A DNA stretch of 64,000 nt from JBDTDV01 sp039922875 (GTDB lineage Bacteria; Actinomycetota; Actinomycetes; Actinomycetales; Microbacteriaceae). The notes beneath the pieces are model-generated. The model was not told the DNA's origin, did not search any database, and worked only from the letters and a program-made list of their open reading frames with translations. The stretch's first letter is position 1. Every line of letters begins with the position of its first letter. Both the position numbers and the translations under genes were made by a program. Positions 7,446 through 15,982 of the stretch are shown here, one piece after another. Location of the stretch: NCBI GenBank assembly GCA_039922875.1, contig JBDTDV010000023.1:40318-104317 (forward strand), read 5' to 3'.

Positions 7446-9795
7446 GAGGTTCCTCGTCTGTCGTGGTGGTCTCGGGCTGTTTGTCGGCCGGCCGCTTCTG
7501 GTCCGGTCCCTCCTCGACCGGCTGAGCCGAGGCATCCCTCGACTTGCGCCGGCGCAACACGCTGCGGACGATGCCGAATCCAAAGAACAGCACGATCAGG
7601 ATGCCGATGAGCAGCGCGGCCAGACCCTCCCAATCCGCGCGCACATTGACCGGCACCGACGGTTGTGCGCCGATCGGCACTCCGGTCGGGCTCATCAGTT
7701 CCAGATGCAGGATCACCTTTCCGTTGCCGAGCCGCGCGTTGACCGGCACCAGCGCTGCCGCGCGGGAGTTCGCCTGTAACACCTTGGTCACGTCGTTACC
7801 GATCTCCAACCGCCCGTTCGACGGCCGGGCGTGCAGAATCACGGTGACCGGTTCGTCGAGTTCGTTGCTGATCGTGATCGGGATGGATGCTGAGGTGCCG
7901 ACCACGTTCACATCGGTCCGGGTGACGATTTGAATCGACGTTATCGTCTTCAGGCTGGCGTTCAGGCTATTGGTCACCGACGCGCTCCAGTCGTACGCCG
8001 GATCCAGCCATCCGGTACCGAGCAAGGTAAGGAGGCTGGCTCGTTGCTCTCCGATCATCACAGTGGGGTCAGCGGTGACCGTGGCGAACGCCGCCACCTC
8101 CCGCTCCCGATCCGTCAGGGAGCGCACGGACTGGATTCGGGCGGCACCCTCCGGCGAGTCTTTGACCTTGATCGTGCTCGATGCCGGGCTGGCCAAAGCC
8201 TGGCTGAAGTCGGCCGGAGCGACCCATGCCATGGTGTTCACCGCCGCCAGAGTCTGCGACAACCGAGCCTCGGTCGATGGCCAACGGCGGTCCAGGGTGA
8301 GTAGGAGGTTGCTCACGGACGGTGCGGTCTGGCTCGATCCGCTCTGCTGCGCGACCAGCGCCAAGCGTGCCGCGACCTCGGCGACAGCAGCACGCCAGGC
8401 CTGGTCGCTGGTCGCGGTGACCGCGGCGCGCAACGCGGCGGAGGCCCCCGCATCGGCAACGACGGCGTGTCCGCCGGTAACCGGGGCGATGATGCTTCGC
8501 GGACCGTCGGAGGCGGAGGCGGAGTCGGAGACGTTGCCGCTGGAGAGAACCGTGGTGTTCACTCCGCTGGCGGCGAAAACCGGGAAATCGGCCGCACGAA
8601 CGGTGGCGTCGGCCGGCCAGGCCACGCCAGACAGCGTGTACGGCCAGGCCAGCAGTTGGTCCAGGGTGGGCAGCGGATTAGGCGTCGGGGTCGCGGTCGG
8701 AGTGGGCGTTGGCTGCGTGCTCCCCGGCCCCGGCCCCCGCGACGGCGACGCTGGCGGCGAGCCGGGGACCGGGGTGGGCGATGTCGGGCCCGGTGTGGCG
8801 GCATCCGTCTCACCGACGCCGTTGAGCGGTCCATGGAAGTTCGCCGGATCCAGCGCGAAGGCGAGTGAGGTCGGAGCCAGCAGGGTGGCCTGCCCGCTCT
8901 GGGCTTGCACCGCCGGATCGGCGTCGGCGTACGCCAGCGGGAAGGTTTCGTTGGGCAGGCGCGAAAGTTCGGCGAGCCAGGCGGTGGTCGATGCAGGCGC
9001 CGCGCTGCCAAGGGCCCGGATCGAGGCGATAATCATCGGGTCGATTCCGACCGCCACATTCGGAGCAGCTTCTACCCCGGCGAGTTGCCTGGCGAGGATG
9101 CCGCCCTGGGCGGTGAAAGTTGCCAGATCAGAGGCGCTGAGGATGCCGCGGGATCCGGTCGGAGCGGTCAGCGGCATCGCAATGGATACATTCGTCTTGG
9201 GCAGCACCCCGCCGGGCGAAAAGACCAGGCTGCTGCGGGCCTGGGCGACGACGGCACCCCCGACACTGAGCCGGTCGGCCAGGCCACGTACCTGCCACGG
9301 GTCACCCGCGCTGAACCCCAACCCTGAGGCCGGAACCATGGCGGGGATCGTGACATTTTGTCCCGCGGGAAGTGCCTGGGTTGGGATCTCGGCCAGAGTC
9401 CGGGTTTCGATCTCCGCGCTGGCGGCAGGCGGTTGCAGCCAGGAGTTCAATTCATCTGTTCCGTGCAGGGCGGAGGAGGTGATCACGATCGAGATCGTTC
9501 CCGCGCCGAGGGTGGCAGTCGTCGGGTTGCTGATCGTGGCCTCGAGCAGAAGATCGGTGCCAGGTTGCACAATGCCGTTGGTCGGCGTTGAAATGGACGT
9601 GGTCACCTCGGCCTTTGCCGTGGGCTGGGTTGCGGCTGGCTGGGCTGCTGTCGGCTGGGTTGCCGCCGCTGGCGCCGGGTTGGACAGGCCTGCCGGTGCA
9701 GACACCGCGAGTGACGAGGCGAGCATCGCCGTCGCGGCGAGCACTCTAACCAGTCGTCCCCGGGTGGCGGCGGCTACGCGCATGCCTCGACACAC
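7438..9795 (-). CDS. Large exported membrane-anchored protein upstream of murJ (DUF6049-like)
   Basis: A 785-residue protein with an N-terminal signal peptide (hydrophobic run about residues 15-35, AVSAPAG end), a long extracytoplasmic part rich in Ala, Thr and Pro, a proline/threonine spacer at about residues 320-375, and one C-terminal membrane helix (about 715-740) followed by a charged cytoplasmic tail. No catalytic motif was recognised. Proteins of this shape sit next to murJ in many actinobacteria, and it overlaps murJ by eight bases, so a role near the cell wall is likely but unproven. Start is uncertain: GTG at 9795 or ATG at 9783, neither with a convincing ribosome site. Confidence 0.75.
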   Translation of the reverse strand: MCRGMRVAAATRGRLVRVLAATAMLASSLAVSAPAGLSNPAPAAATQPTAAQPAATQPTAKAEVTTSISTPTNGIVQPGTDLLLEATISNPTTATLGAGTISIVITSSALHGTDELNSWLQPPAASAEIETRTLAEIPTQALPAGQNVTIPAMVPASGLGFSAGDPWQVRGLADRLSVGGAVVAQARSSLVFSPGGVLPKTNVSIAMPLTAPTGSRGILSASDLATFTAQGGILARQLAGVEAAPNVAVGIDPMIIASIRALGSAAPASTTAWLAELSRLPNETFPLAYADADPAVQAQSGQATLLAPTSLAFALDPANFHGPLNGVGETDAATPGPTSPTPVPGSPPASPSRGPGPGSTQPTPTPTATPTPNPLPTLDQLLAWPYTLSGVAWPADATVRAADFPVFAASGVNTTVLSSGNVSDSASASDGPRSIIAPVTGGHAVVADAGASAALRAAVTATSDQAWRAAVAEVAARLALVAQQSGSSQTAPSVSNLLLTLDRRWPSTEARLSQTLAAVNTMAWVAPADFSQALASPASSTIKVKDSPEGAARIQSVRSLTDREREVAAFATVTADPTVMIGEQRASLLTLLGTGWLDPAYDWSASVTNSLNASLKTITSIQIVTRTDVNVVGTSASIPITISNELDEPVTVILHARPSNGRLEIGNDVTKVLQANSRAAALVPVNARLGNGKVILHLELMSPTGVPIGAQPSVPVNVRADWEGLAALLIGILIVLFFGFGIVRSVLRRRKSRDASAQPVEEGPDQKRPADKQPETTTTDEEPRG

Positions 9796-9886
9796 AGTAT
9801 CGACTCGGCCACCATGTAGGCGATTCTAGACGGTGGCCCCTGGCGGTCCCGTGGTAATCCGGTTGGCAGGTTAAGCTGGGCGCACT

Positions 9887-11314
9887 ATGCCAAGTTTCGC
9901 TGACGCCCTGGAGCGCCTTGGCGCGATCGCAGAATCACCGGTCGTCTCCACGCTGGCATCCGCCTTTGCGGCAGCCGGCTATGAGTTGGCTTTAGTGGGA
10001 GGACCGGTGCGGGACGCGATCCTAGGCCGCACGGCATCCGACCTTGACTTCACCTCAAATGCCACGCCGGATCAGATTCTTGCCGTGATCGCCCCGATCG
10101 CCTCGGCGCACTGGGACATCGGTCGCGCTTTCGGTACGATCGGGGCCCGGATAGGTGGTGAGACGGTCGAGATCACGACGTACCGGTCCGACAGCTACGA
10201 CGGTCTCAGCCGCAAGCCGGAGGTGGTCTTCGGCGACACTCTCGAGCAGGACCTGGTCAGGCGGGACTTCACCGTGAATGCACTCGCGCTGCGGATCCCC
10301 GAGGTCATCCTGGTCGACCCATCCGGTGGGGTCGAGGACCTGATCGCAAACAAGCTGCGCACCCCGAGCTCACCGGAGATATCGTTCGGCGACGACCCGC
10401 TGCGGATGATGCGGGCCGCGAGGTTTGTGGCTCAGCTGGGTTTCACGCTCGGCGAGCCCGAGCGGTCGGCGATCGGCGAATTGGCCGGGCGGATCACCGG
10501 GATCAGCGCCGAGCGCGTGCGCGACGAGCTGTCGAAATTGCTCTGCAGCCCCCAGCCTCGGCCCGGGATCGAGCTGCTGGTTTCCAGCGGTCTGGCCGAC
10601 CTGGTGCTGCCGGAAGTGCCGGCGCTGCGGTTGGAGACCGACGAACACTTTCACCACAAGGATGTCTATCAGCACAGCCTGACGGTGCTTGACCAGGCAA
10701 TCGGGTACGAGGCCAGCCGCCACCCCGATCAGCCGCCGGATCTCGTGCTGCGCCTGGCGGCATTGCTGCACGACATCGGCAAGCCGACCACGCGGCGGGT
10801 CGAGCCAGATGGCACGGTCAGCTTCTACCACCATGACGTGGTCGGCTCCAAGCTCGCGCGCAAACGGTTGAAGCTGTTGCGCTTTGACAACGAGACGGTG
10901 GAGGCGGTGTGCAAGCTGATCTCTCTGCACCTGCGGTTCTTCGGCTACACCGAGGGTGTCTGGACCGATTCCGCGGTGCGTCGCTACGTCCGCGACGCCG
11001 GAGACCAACTGGAGCGGCTGCACATCCTCACCCGCTCCGACGTCACCACGCGCAACCGGCGAAAGGCGGATCGGCTCAGCTTCGCGTACGACGACCTGGA
11101 ACAGCGGATCGCCGAGCTCAGCGAGCAGGAGGAAATGGCCGCGGTGCGCCCGGATCTTACCGGAGACCAGATCATGACCATTCTGGGCATCCGTCCGGGC
11201 CCGGAGGTCGGCGAGGCGTACCGGTTCCTGCTGGAGCTGCGCCTGGACGAAGGCGCTCTCGGCGAGGCGGAGGCCACCCGTCGGCTGAGCACCTGGTGGG
11301 CCGAACGCCCCTGA
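9887..11314 (+). CDS. CCA tRNA nucleotidyltransferase with HD domain
   Basis: Adds or repairs the 3' CCA end of tRNAs. The 475-residue product has the class II nucleotidyltransferase signature GGPVRD (38-43) and metal-binding DLD (52-54), then a tRNA-binding helical region, and an HD phosphohydrolase-like domain with HDIGKPT near residues 293-299. Length and order match the actinobacterial family, which is often labelled pcnA although it is a CCA transferase. It is divergent from the large anchored protein gene; TAAGCT nine bases before the ATG could be a -10 box of a near-leaderless transcript. Confidence 0.93.
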   Translation: MPSFADALERLGAIAESPVVSTLASAFAAAGYELALVGGPVRDAILGRTASDLDFTSNATPDQILAVIAPIASAHWDIGRAFGTIGARIGGETVEITTYRSDSYDGLSRKPEVVFGDTLEQDLVRRDFTVNALALRIPEVILVDPSGGVEDLIANKLRTPSSPEISFGDDPLRMMRAARFVAQLGFTLGEPERSAIGELAGRITGISAERVRDELSKLLCSPQPRPGIELLVSSGLADLVLPEVPALRLETDEHFHHKDVYQHSLTVLDQAIGYEASRHPDQPPDLVLRLAALLHDIGKPTTRRVEPDGTVSFYHHDVVGSKLARKRLKLLRFDNETVEAVCKLISLHLRFFGYTEGVWTDSAVRRYVRDAGDQLERLHILTRSDVTTRNRRKADRLSFAYDDLEQRIAELSEQEEMAAVRPDLTGDQIMTILGIRPGPEVGEAYRFLLELRLDEGALGEAEATRRLSTWWAERP

Positions 11315-11317
11315 CGC

Positions 11318-11397
11318 CGCCCGGCTGGCCCCGATCCCGCCCGGCTGGCTCCGATCCCGCCCGGCTGGCCCCGGCCGCGCCCGGCTGGCCCCGATCC
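11318..11397. repeat. Four 20-bp tandem repeats after the CCA transferase gene
   Basis: Four consecutive 20-base units based on CGCCCGGCTGGCCCCGATCC start three bases after the stop codon; units two and three carry point changes. The array is outside any gene. Function is unknown; it may be a variable-number repeat. Confidence 0.9.
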
Positions 11398-11409
11398 CGC
11401 CCATTTGTG

Positions 11410-11475
11410 TTGCGCGGGAATTGGATCGTTGCGCGGGAGCAGCTTTCGCCGCGCAACGATCCAGCTCCCGCGCAA
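11410..11475. repeat. Long inverted repeat, possible terminator hairpin
   Basis: Two 27-base arms (11410-11436 and 11449-11475) pair with only two mismatches around a 12-base loop. The smaller word TTGCGCGGGA also recurs within the arms. It lies between the CCA transferase gene and the rpsF promoter region and could terminate transcription from the left. There is no T-run. Confidence 0.7.
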
Positions 11476-11522
11476 CTCGCGTGGCTCGCGGCGGTGCGCG
11501 GCATCCGTTATGCTTGGCAGGT

Positions 11523-11541
11523 TGTCCGGATACCGCGGACA
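11523..11541 (+). promoter_or_regulatory. Small hairpin in the rpsF leader, possible S6:S18 binding element
   Basis: A six-base stem (TGTCCG with CGGACA) closes a seven-base loop GATACCG about 65 bp before rpsF. S6:S18 autoregulatory leaders in other bacteria display a CCG triplet in a hairpin, and both rpsF and rpsR are in this operon. Only the hairpin and the CCG are seen; the role is a guess. A -10-like TATGCT lies just upstream at about 11509. Confidence 0.3.
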
Positions 11542-11607
11542 GCCAATGCATAACCCTCCTGTTGCAGAGAGTCTGTAACCGCTAAGTCCGAAGGAGGTGG
11601 GTTAGTC

Positions 11608-12132
11608 ATGCATCAGTACGAGTTAATGGTCATCCTCGATCCAGAGATCGATGAGCGCACCGTAGCTCCCAGCCTCGACAAGTTCCTCAACGTCGTGCGT
11701 AACGACGGTGGAACCATCGACAACATCGACATCTGGGGTCGACGCCGTCTCGCCTACGAGATCAACAAGAAGACCGAGGGCATTTACGCCGTCGTGCAGT
11801 TGACCGCAAACGGCGACGCCACCAAAGAGCTCGACCGCCAGTTGAAGCTCAGTGAGGCCGTCATGCGCACCAAGGTCCTCCGCGCCGAAGAGGCGATCGC
11901 GCAGGTCGCCACCGCCGCGAAGCTGGCCCAGGAAAAGGCAGCCCGCAAGGCCGCCGCCGGAGCGAAGGCCCCGACCGCTGCCGCATCCAGCTCCGCTTCG
12001 AGTCCGGCAGCCGCACCGGCCAAGGCACCCGCAGCCCCGGCCGCACCCAAGGCCCCTGCAGCTGCTCCGAGGACCCCGGCCCCCGCAGCGCCCAAGGTCC
12101 CCGCACCGGCCGTCGCAGCCAAGGACGAGTAA
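11608..12132 (+). CDS. rpsF: 30S ribosomal protein S6 with long Ala/Pro-rich tail
   Basis: Residues 1-95 are a standard S6 domain (opening MHQYELMVILDPE), which binds S18 in the 30S subunit platform. S6 is usually about 95-130 residues; this one has 174 because of a tail of some 75 residues made almost entirely of Ala, Pro, Lys and Thr. A strong AAGGAGG site lies ten bases upstream of the ATG. First gene of the rpsF-ssb-rpsR-rplI operon; ssb starts four bases after its stop. Confidence 0.96.
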   Translation: MHQYELMVILDPEIDERTVAPSLDKFLNVVRNDGGTIDNIDIWGRRRLAYEINKKTEGIYAVVQLTANGDATKELDRQLKLSEAVMRTKVLRAEEAIAQVATAAKLAQEKAARKAAAGAKAPTAAASSSASSPAAAPAKAPAAPAAPKAPAAAPRTPAPAAPKVPAPAVAAKDE

Positions 12133-12136
12133 CCCC

Positions 12137-12637
12137 ATGGCTGGCGAAACCGTTATCACCGTTGTGGGTAACCTCACCGCTGATCCGGAACTGCGCTATA
12201 CGCAGAACGGACTGGCGGTCGCCAACTTCACCATCGCATCTACCCCGCGCAACTTTGACCGGGCGACCAGCGAATGGAAAGACGGCGAGGCTCTGTTCCT
12301 GCGAGCCAGCGCCTGGCGCGAGTTCGCAGAGCACGTTGCCAGCTCACTGACCAAGGGATCGCGAGTGATCGCATCCGGGCGGCTCAAGCAGCGTTCGTAC
12401 GAGACGAAAGAGGGCGAGAAGCGCACCAGCTACGAGCTCGAGATCGATGAGATCGGACCGTCCCTGCGCTACGCGACTGCGGCGGTCACCCGGGCACAAT
12501 CATCTCGCGGTGGCGCACCCGCTGCCGGCGGGGAGCCGTGGGCGCAGAGTGCGCCGGCGGCCTCGCAGCAGCAGCAGCAATCCGGTTCGGATGTGTGGAA
12601 CACTCCGGGCAGCTTCAACGACGAGACTCCGTTCTAA
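12137..12637 (+). CDS. ssb: Single-stranded DNA-binding protein
   Basis: Binds single-stranded DNA during replication, repair and recombination. The 166-residue protein has an OB fold in about the first 115 residues (GNLTADPELRYTQNGLAVANF near the start), a flexible Gln/Gly/Ala-rich linker, and the acidic partner-binding tip ending DETPF. The ATG at 12137 is chosen over longer openings of the frame because these would overlap rpsF. The position between rpsF and rpsR is conserved across bacteria. Confidence 0.96.
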   Translation: MAGETVITVVGNLTADPELRYTQNGLAVANFTIASTPRNFDRATSEWKDGEALFLRASAWREFAEHVASSLTKGSRVIASGRLKQRSYETKEGEKRTSYELEIDEIGPSLRYATAAVTRAQSSRGGAPAAGGEPWAQSAPAASQQQQQSGSDVWNTPGSFNDETPF

Positions 12638-12684
12638 ATTTTTGCGGGCCTCAGTGCCCCACTCCGTAGGAAAGTAAGGAAATC

Positions 12685-12948
12685 ATGGCTGGAAAGAGCA
12701 GCGGCGATCGCCGCAAGCCGATTCGCAAGGGCAAGGACGGCAAGAACGCCGCGCCGGCAAAGTCCATTCGCGTCGGTGTCATCGACTACAAGGACGTCGC
12801 AACCCTGCGAAAGTTCGTTTCCGAGCGTGGCAAGATTCGCGCTCGCCGCATCACCGGTGTCTCCGTGCAGGAGCAGCGCCTCATCGCCCGCGCCGTCAAA
12901 AACGCCCGCGAGATGGCACTCCTGCCCTACGCCGGCTCAGGCCGTTAG
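12685..12948 (+). CDS. rpsR: 30S ribosomal protein S18
   Basis: An 87-residue small-subunit protein that pairs with S6. It has the basic N-terminal extension and the conserved core beginning IDYKDVATLRKFVSERGKI and the RRITG segment. AAGGAA precedes the ATG. It sits between ssb and rplI, as is usual. Confidence 0.96.
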   Translation: MAGKSSGDRRKPIRKGKDGKNAAPAKSIRVGVIDYKDVATLRKFVSERGKIRARRITGVSVQEQRLIARAVKNAREMALLPYAGSGR

Positions 12949-12959
12949 GAGCCACGGAT

Positions 12960-13412
12960 ATGTTGAAGGTAATTCTGACACACGAGGTGACCGGCCTCGG
13001 TTCCGCGGGCGAGGTTGTCGAGGTCAAGAACGGCTACGCGCGTAACTACCTGGTCCCGCAGGGCTTCGCTGTCGGGTGGAGCCGCGGCGGCGAGAAGCAG
13101 GTCGACCAGATCAAGGCGGCTCGGGTTGCTCGCGAGCTGGCCACGATCGAGGAGGCCCAGCACATCAAGGCCGTTCTGGAAGCGAACAAAGTCAAGCTCA
13201 CGGTCAAGGCGGGTGCCGGCGGAAGGCTGTTCGGCTCCGTCAAAACGGCCGACATTGCGGATGCCGTTGCGGCCGCCGGTCACGGATCGCTGGACAAGCG
13301 CAAGATCGAGATCCCCAACGCGATCAAGCTGGTCGGGGAGCACGAGGCGACGATTAGACTCCGCGAGGATGTTACCGCGATCATCCATCTTCAGGTGGTT
13401 GCTGCACGCTAA
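12960..13412 (+). CDS. rplI: 50S ribosomal protein L9
   Basis: A 150-residue large-subunit protein with the usual two domains: an N-terminal 23S rRNA-binding domain (MLKVILTHEVTGLGSAGEVV, and GYARNYLVPQGFA) joined by a long helix to a C-terminal domain. Its start follows rpsR by 11 bp, with AGGAG in the gap. Last gene of the operon: a perfect terminator hairpin follows the stop codon. Confidence 0.96.
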   Translation: MLKVILTHEVTGLGSAGEVVEVKNGYARNYLVPQGFAVGWSRGGEKQVDQIKAARVARELATIEEAQHIKAVLEANKVKLTVKAGAGGRLFGSVKTADIADAVAAAGHGSLDKRKIEIPNAIKLVGEHEATIRLREDVTAIIHLQVVAAR

Positions 13413-13422
13413 TTCAGTGGCT

Positions 13423-13459
13423 TAGGTGTAGCGGTGGGCGATGCCCACCGCTACACCTA
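13423..13459 (+). terminator. Terminator of the rpsF-ssb-rpsR-rplI operon
   Basis: A perfect 17-bp stem with a three-base GAT loop begins 11 bp after the rplI stop; the right arm is followed by TTTAA. It separates the ribosomal operon from the dnaB leader region. Confidence 0.92.
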
Positions 13460-13481
13460 TTTAAGGCGACACGCCAGCTGT

Positions 13482-13680
13482 TTGTACACAGGCGGCCAGG
13501 TAAGTTCCGGAAGCTTCAATAGAGTGTTTAGGCCTCTTTGAACACGCCACCGACGGTGAATAAACCCCCAGGTCAACAGTAAGAACCGCAGTCTACTTTT
13601 TTTGTTCTCCACAGCATCCCTAACAGTTTGTGCACACTTGGCGCGGCGTTTCGCGCAGTTTTCCCACAGCTCTATCCACA
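13482..13680 (+). promoter_or_regulatory. Cluster of DnaA-box-like sequences upstream of dnaB
   Basis: Four nonamers, all on the plus strand, each differ by one base from the DnaA-box consensus TT(A/G)TCCACA: TTGTACACA at 13482, TTCTCCACA at 13605, TTGTGCACA at 13628 and CTATCCACA at 13672. A weaker one, TTTCCCACA, lies at 13660. They fall in the 461-bp gene-free stretch before dnaB, which also contains a T-rich run near 13597. DnaA binding could couple dnaB expression to replication; this is inferred. Nothing else was recognised in the stretch apart from the terminator. Confidence 0.45.
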
Positions 13681-13873
13681 GGCAGGTTTGGTGTCTGGGC
13701 GAGTGCTCCCTAGGGTTGATCCGCGCCGGTCTTTCAGGGGAGGCCGGTTCGTCGCCGGGCGAATCGAGGAGACGGTCCAGTGGGTCGTTTTCACTGGATG
13801 TCGGTGGCTATGGATATTACTGAAACACGGACGTCTTCCTGGCGTTCTGCAGAACTTGAGAAGGGGGCTTTCA

Positions 13874-15244
13874 GTGTCGATCGCTCACCTGGGTCTTGCC
13901 GAGCAGCGGCCGTCCGAAGTGCGCACCAGCGAGCGGACTCCCCCACACGATCTCCTTGCCGAGCAGAGCGCACTAGGCGGCATGCTGTTGAGCAAGGATG
14001 CCGTCGCCGACGTCGTCGAGACGGTGCGAGGCACTGACTTCTACGTCCCCAAGCATGAGACGATTTTCGACGCGATTCTCGCCCTGTACTCGCACGGTGA
14101 GCCGACCGATGTCATCGCCGTCACCGACGAGCTGACCAAGAATGGCGACCTCTCCCGGGCCGGCGGTGCAGAATACCTGCACACCCTGACCAGCCTGGTG
14201 CCGACCGCCGCAAACGCCGGTTACTACTCGTCCATCGTGGCGGAACGCGCGTTGCTGCGCCGCCTGGTCGAGGCCGGCACCCGGATCACCCAGATGGGGT
14301 ATAACGGCGAAGGCGAGGTGCTCGACCTGGTCAACAACGCCCAGGCTGAGATCTACGCGGTGACCGGCTCGAACGACAGCGAAGACTACATCCCGTTGAC
14401 CGAGGCGGTCACGGTGGCGATCGACGAGATCGAGGCGGCCAAGCACAAAGACGGCTCGATGACCGGGGTGCCGACCGGTTTCGCAGAGCTCGACGACCTG
14501 ACCAACGGTCTGCACCCCGGCCAGATGATCATCGTCGCCGCCCGGCCGGCGTTGGGCAAGTCGACCCTGGCCCTCGACTTCGCACGAGCCGCCGCGATTG
14601 CACACAACCTGCCGACGATCTTCTTCTCGCTGGAGATGGGTCGAAGCGAGATTGCGATGCGGTTACTGGCCGCCGAGGCGTCGGTGCCGCTACAGAACAT
14701 GCGCAAGGGCACCGTGGACAGCAGAGACTGGACCACGATCGCCGCCACGCGCGGGCGGATCAATGACGCCCCGCTCTACATCGACGACAGCCCCAACCTC
14801 ACCCTGGTCGAGATCCGGGCAAAATGCCGGCGCCTCAAACAGCGGATCGGCCTGAAGATGGTTGTGATCGACTATCTGCAGCTGATGACCAGTGGAAAGC
14901 GGGTGGAAAGCCGGCAGCAGGAGGTGAGCGAGTTTTCCCGGGCGCTCAAACTCCTGGCCAAGGAGTTACAGGTGCCGGTGATCGCGCTCTCCCAGCTGAA
15001 CCGCGGCCCTGAGCAGCGCACCGACAAGCTTCCCGCTCTGTCTGATCTTCGCGAGTCCGGTTCGATCGAGCAGGATGCCGACGTCGTCATCCTGCTGCAC
15101 CGGGAGAGCGCCTACGAGAAGGACAACCCCCGTGCAGGGGAGGCAGATCTCATCGTCGCCAAACATCGCAATGGCCCGACCCGCACCGTGACGGTGGCCT
15201 TCCAGGGCCACTTCTCCCGGTTCATGGACATGGCACCGGCTTAG
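13874..15244 (+). CDS. dnaB: Replicative DNA helicase
   Basis: The hexameric helicase of the replication fork. The 456-residue product has an N-terminal helical domain (PPHDLLAEQSALGGMLLSKDA) that binds primase and loader, and a RecA-like motor with Walker A ARPALGKST near residue 225, Walker B VVIDYLQLM near 330 and the arginine-finger region after it. No intein is present. The GTG at 13874 is chosen because AGGGGG lies a few bases upstream and the conserved sequence begins about 25 residues later; the frame is open further upstream but that part has no similarity to the family. Confidence 0.95.
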   Translation: MSIAHLGLAEQRPSEVRTSERTPPHDLLAEQSALGGMLLSKDAVADVVETVRGTDFYVPKHETIFDAILALYSHGEPTDVIAVTDELTKNGDLSRAGGAEYLHTLTSLVPTAANAGYYSSIVAERALLRRLVEAGTRITQMGYNGEGEVLDLVNNAQAEIYAVTGSNDSEDYIPLTEAVTVAIDEIEAAKHKDGSMTGVPTGFAELDDLTNGLHPGQMIIVAARPALGKSTLALDFARAAAIAHNLPTIFFSLEMGRSEIAMRLLAAEASVPLQNMRKGTVDSRDWTTIAATRGRINDAPLYIDDSPNLTLVEIRAKCRRLKQRIGLKMVVIDYLQLMTSGKRVESRQQEVSEFSRALKLLAKELQVPVIALSQLNRGPEQRTDKLPALSDLRESGSIEQDADVVILLHRESAYEKDNPRAGEADLIVAKHRNGPTRTVTVAFQGHFSRFMDMAPA

Positions 15245-15352
15245 CGCGCCTACATGAGTTCGACTTCGGCCCCGAGTTCGCTTTACGCACGCATTTAATC
15301 TGCCCACGCATACAGACCGTCGAGGATCCTCCGCAGCGTGCTTGCGGACGGG

Positions 15353-15943
15353 TTATTCGCCGGGCTTCTGATCCGTCGCCAGCACCGCCCATGCTCCGTT
15401 AGTGCGAGCGAGGTCGTTCCAGCTTCCCGTTGGCGCGATCAGATCCGTTTTGGTCAGGTCAACCTCCGCGAGGAGAGGCCGAATGACGGCGTCATGGGTG
15501 ACCACTACCACAGAGGCACCGTCAGCGGCATCGAGGAGGGCGTCGAGCGCCGGCCGAGCCCGAGCGAGCACGGTTTCAAGCGGCTCTACGCCGGGAGCAT
15601 TATCGACGGCTCCCCACTGCGCAATCACTTCGGCCGTGACCTGTCCGGTTTGTGGGCCGTAATCGCGGTCGTTGAAGCGATCATCGACGAGGTGACGCAC
15701 TCCGGCCAGCTCGGCAATGACAACGGCCGTGCTAACCGCTCGCTCTAGCGGGCTGGACACCACGATAGACGGGTGTTTTGCCGCTAAGACCTCGGCAAGC
15801 CTGTGTGCCTGCGCGATTCCGATCTCGTCAAGAGGCGGGTTTGCGAGCCCGCGCAGCCGGCCTTCGGCGTTGAGGGCGGTCTGTCCGTGGCGGGCGAGAT
15901 ACAGGTGCTGGGTGTTCTGTGCCGGGGTTGTCGTGTTCTCAAT
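15353..15943 (-). CDS. Histidine phosphatase (phosphoglycerate mutase-like) with unresolved start
   Basis: The frame encodes a histidine phosphatase: LYLARHGQT holds the catalytic RHG, followed by GRLRGLANPPLDEIG, SSPLERA, and VVTHDAVIRP with the second catalytic histidine. The substrate is unknown. Oddly, no ATG, GTG or TTG precedes the RHG motif in frame; the first standard start is internal (15763) and would delete the active site. Candidates are ATT at 15943, directly preceded by GGAAGG, or CTG at 15904. Three 13-bp repeats just upstream separate a TTG (15984) from this frame by one base step; one more repeat would join them. It follows the GST gene on the same strand and could be a frame-broken or rare-start gene. 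Confidence 0.7.
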   Translation of the reverse strand: MENTTTPAQNTQHLYLARHGQTALNAEGRLRGLANPPLDEIGIAQAHRLAEVLAAKHPSIVVSSPLERAVSTAVVIAELAGVRHLVDDRFNDRDYGPQTGQVTAEVIAQWGAVDNAPGVEPLETVLARARPALDALLDAADGASVVVVTHDAVIRPLLAEVDLTKTDLIAPTGSWNDLARTNGAWAVLATDQKPGE

Positions 15944-15982
15944 CCTTCCGTGCTTCCCTTCTGTGCTTCCCTTCTGTGCTTC
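15944..15982. repeat. Three 13-bp tandem repeats at the 5' end of the phosphatase gene
   Basis: Three adjacent 13-base units (minus-strand form GAAGCACAGAAGG twice, then GAAGCACGGAAGG). Thirteen is not a multiple of three, so a change of copy number shifts the frame between a TTG at 15984 and the phosphatase coding frame. Each unit also carries a purine-rich, ribosome-site-like core. Confidence 0.85.

Noticed and set aside
10370..11551. A long minus-strand open frame over the CCA transferase gene
   Set aside because: The plus-strand gene has all family motifs; the minus-strand product has composition typical of shadow frames and runs through a tandem repeat.
13413..13873. The chromosome origin itself
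   Set aside because: The DnaA-box-like sequences are only one-mismatch matches, and dnaA/dnaN are not adjacent; the region precedes dnaB and is better read as a regulatory cluster.
15245..15352. A tRNA gene after dnaB
   Set aside because: No cloverleaf, T-loop GTTCRA motif or CCA-proximal stem could be found.
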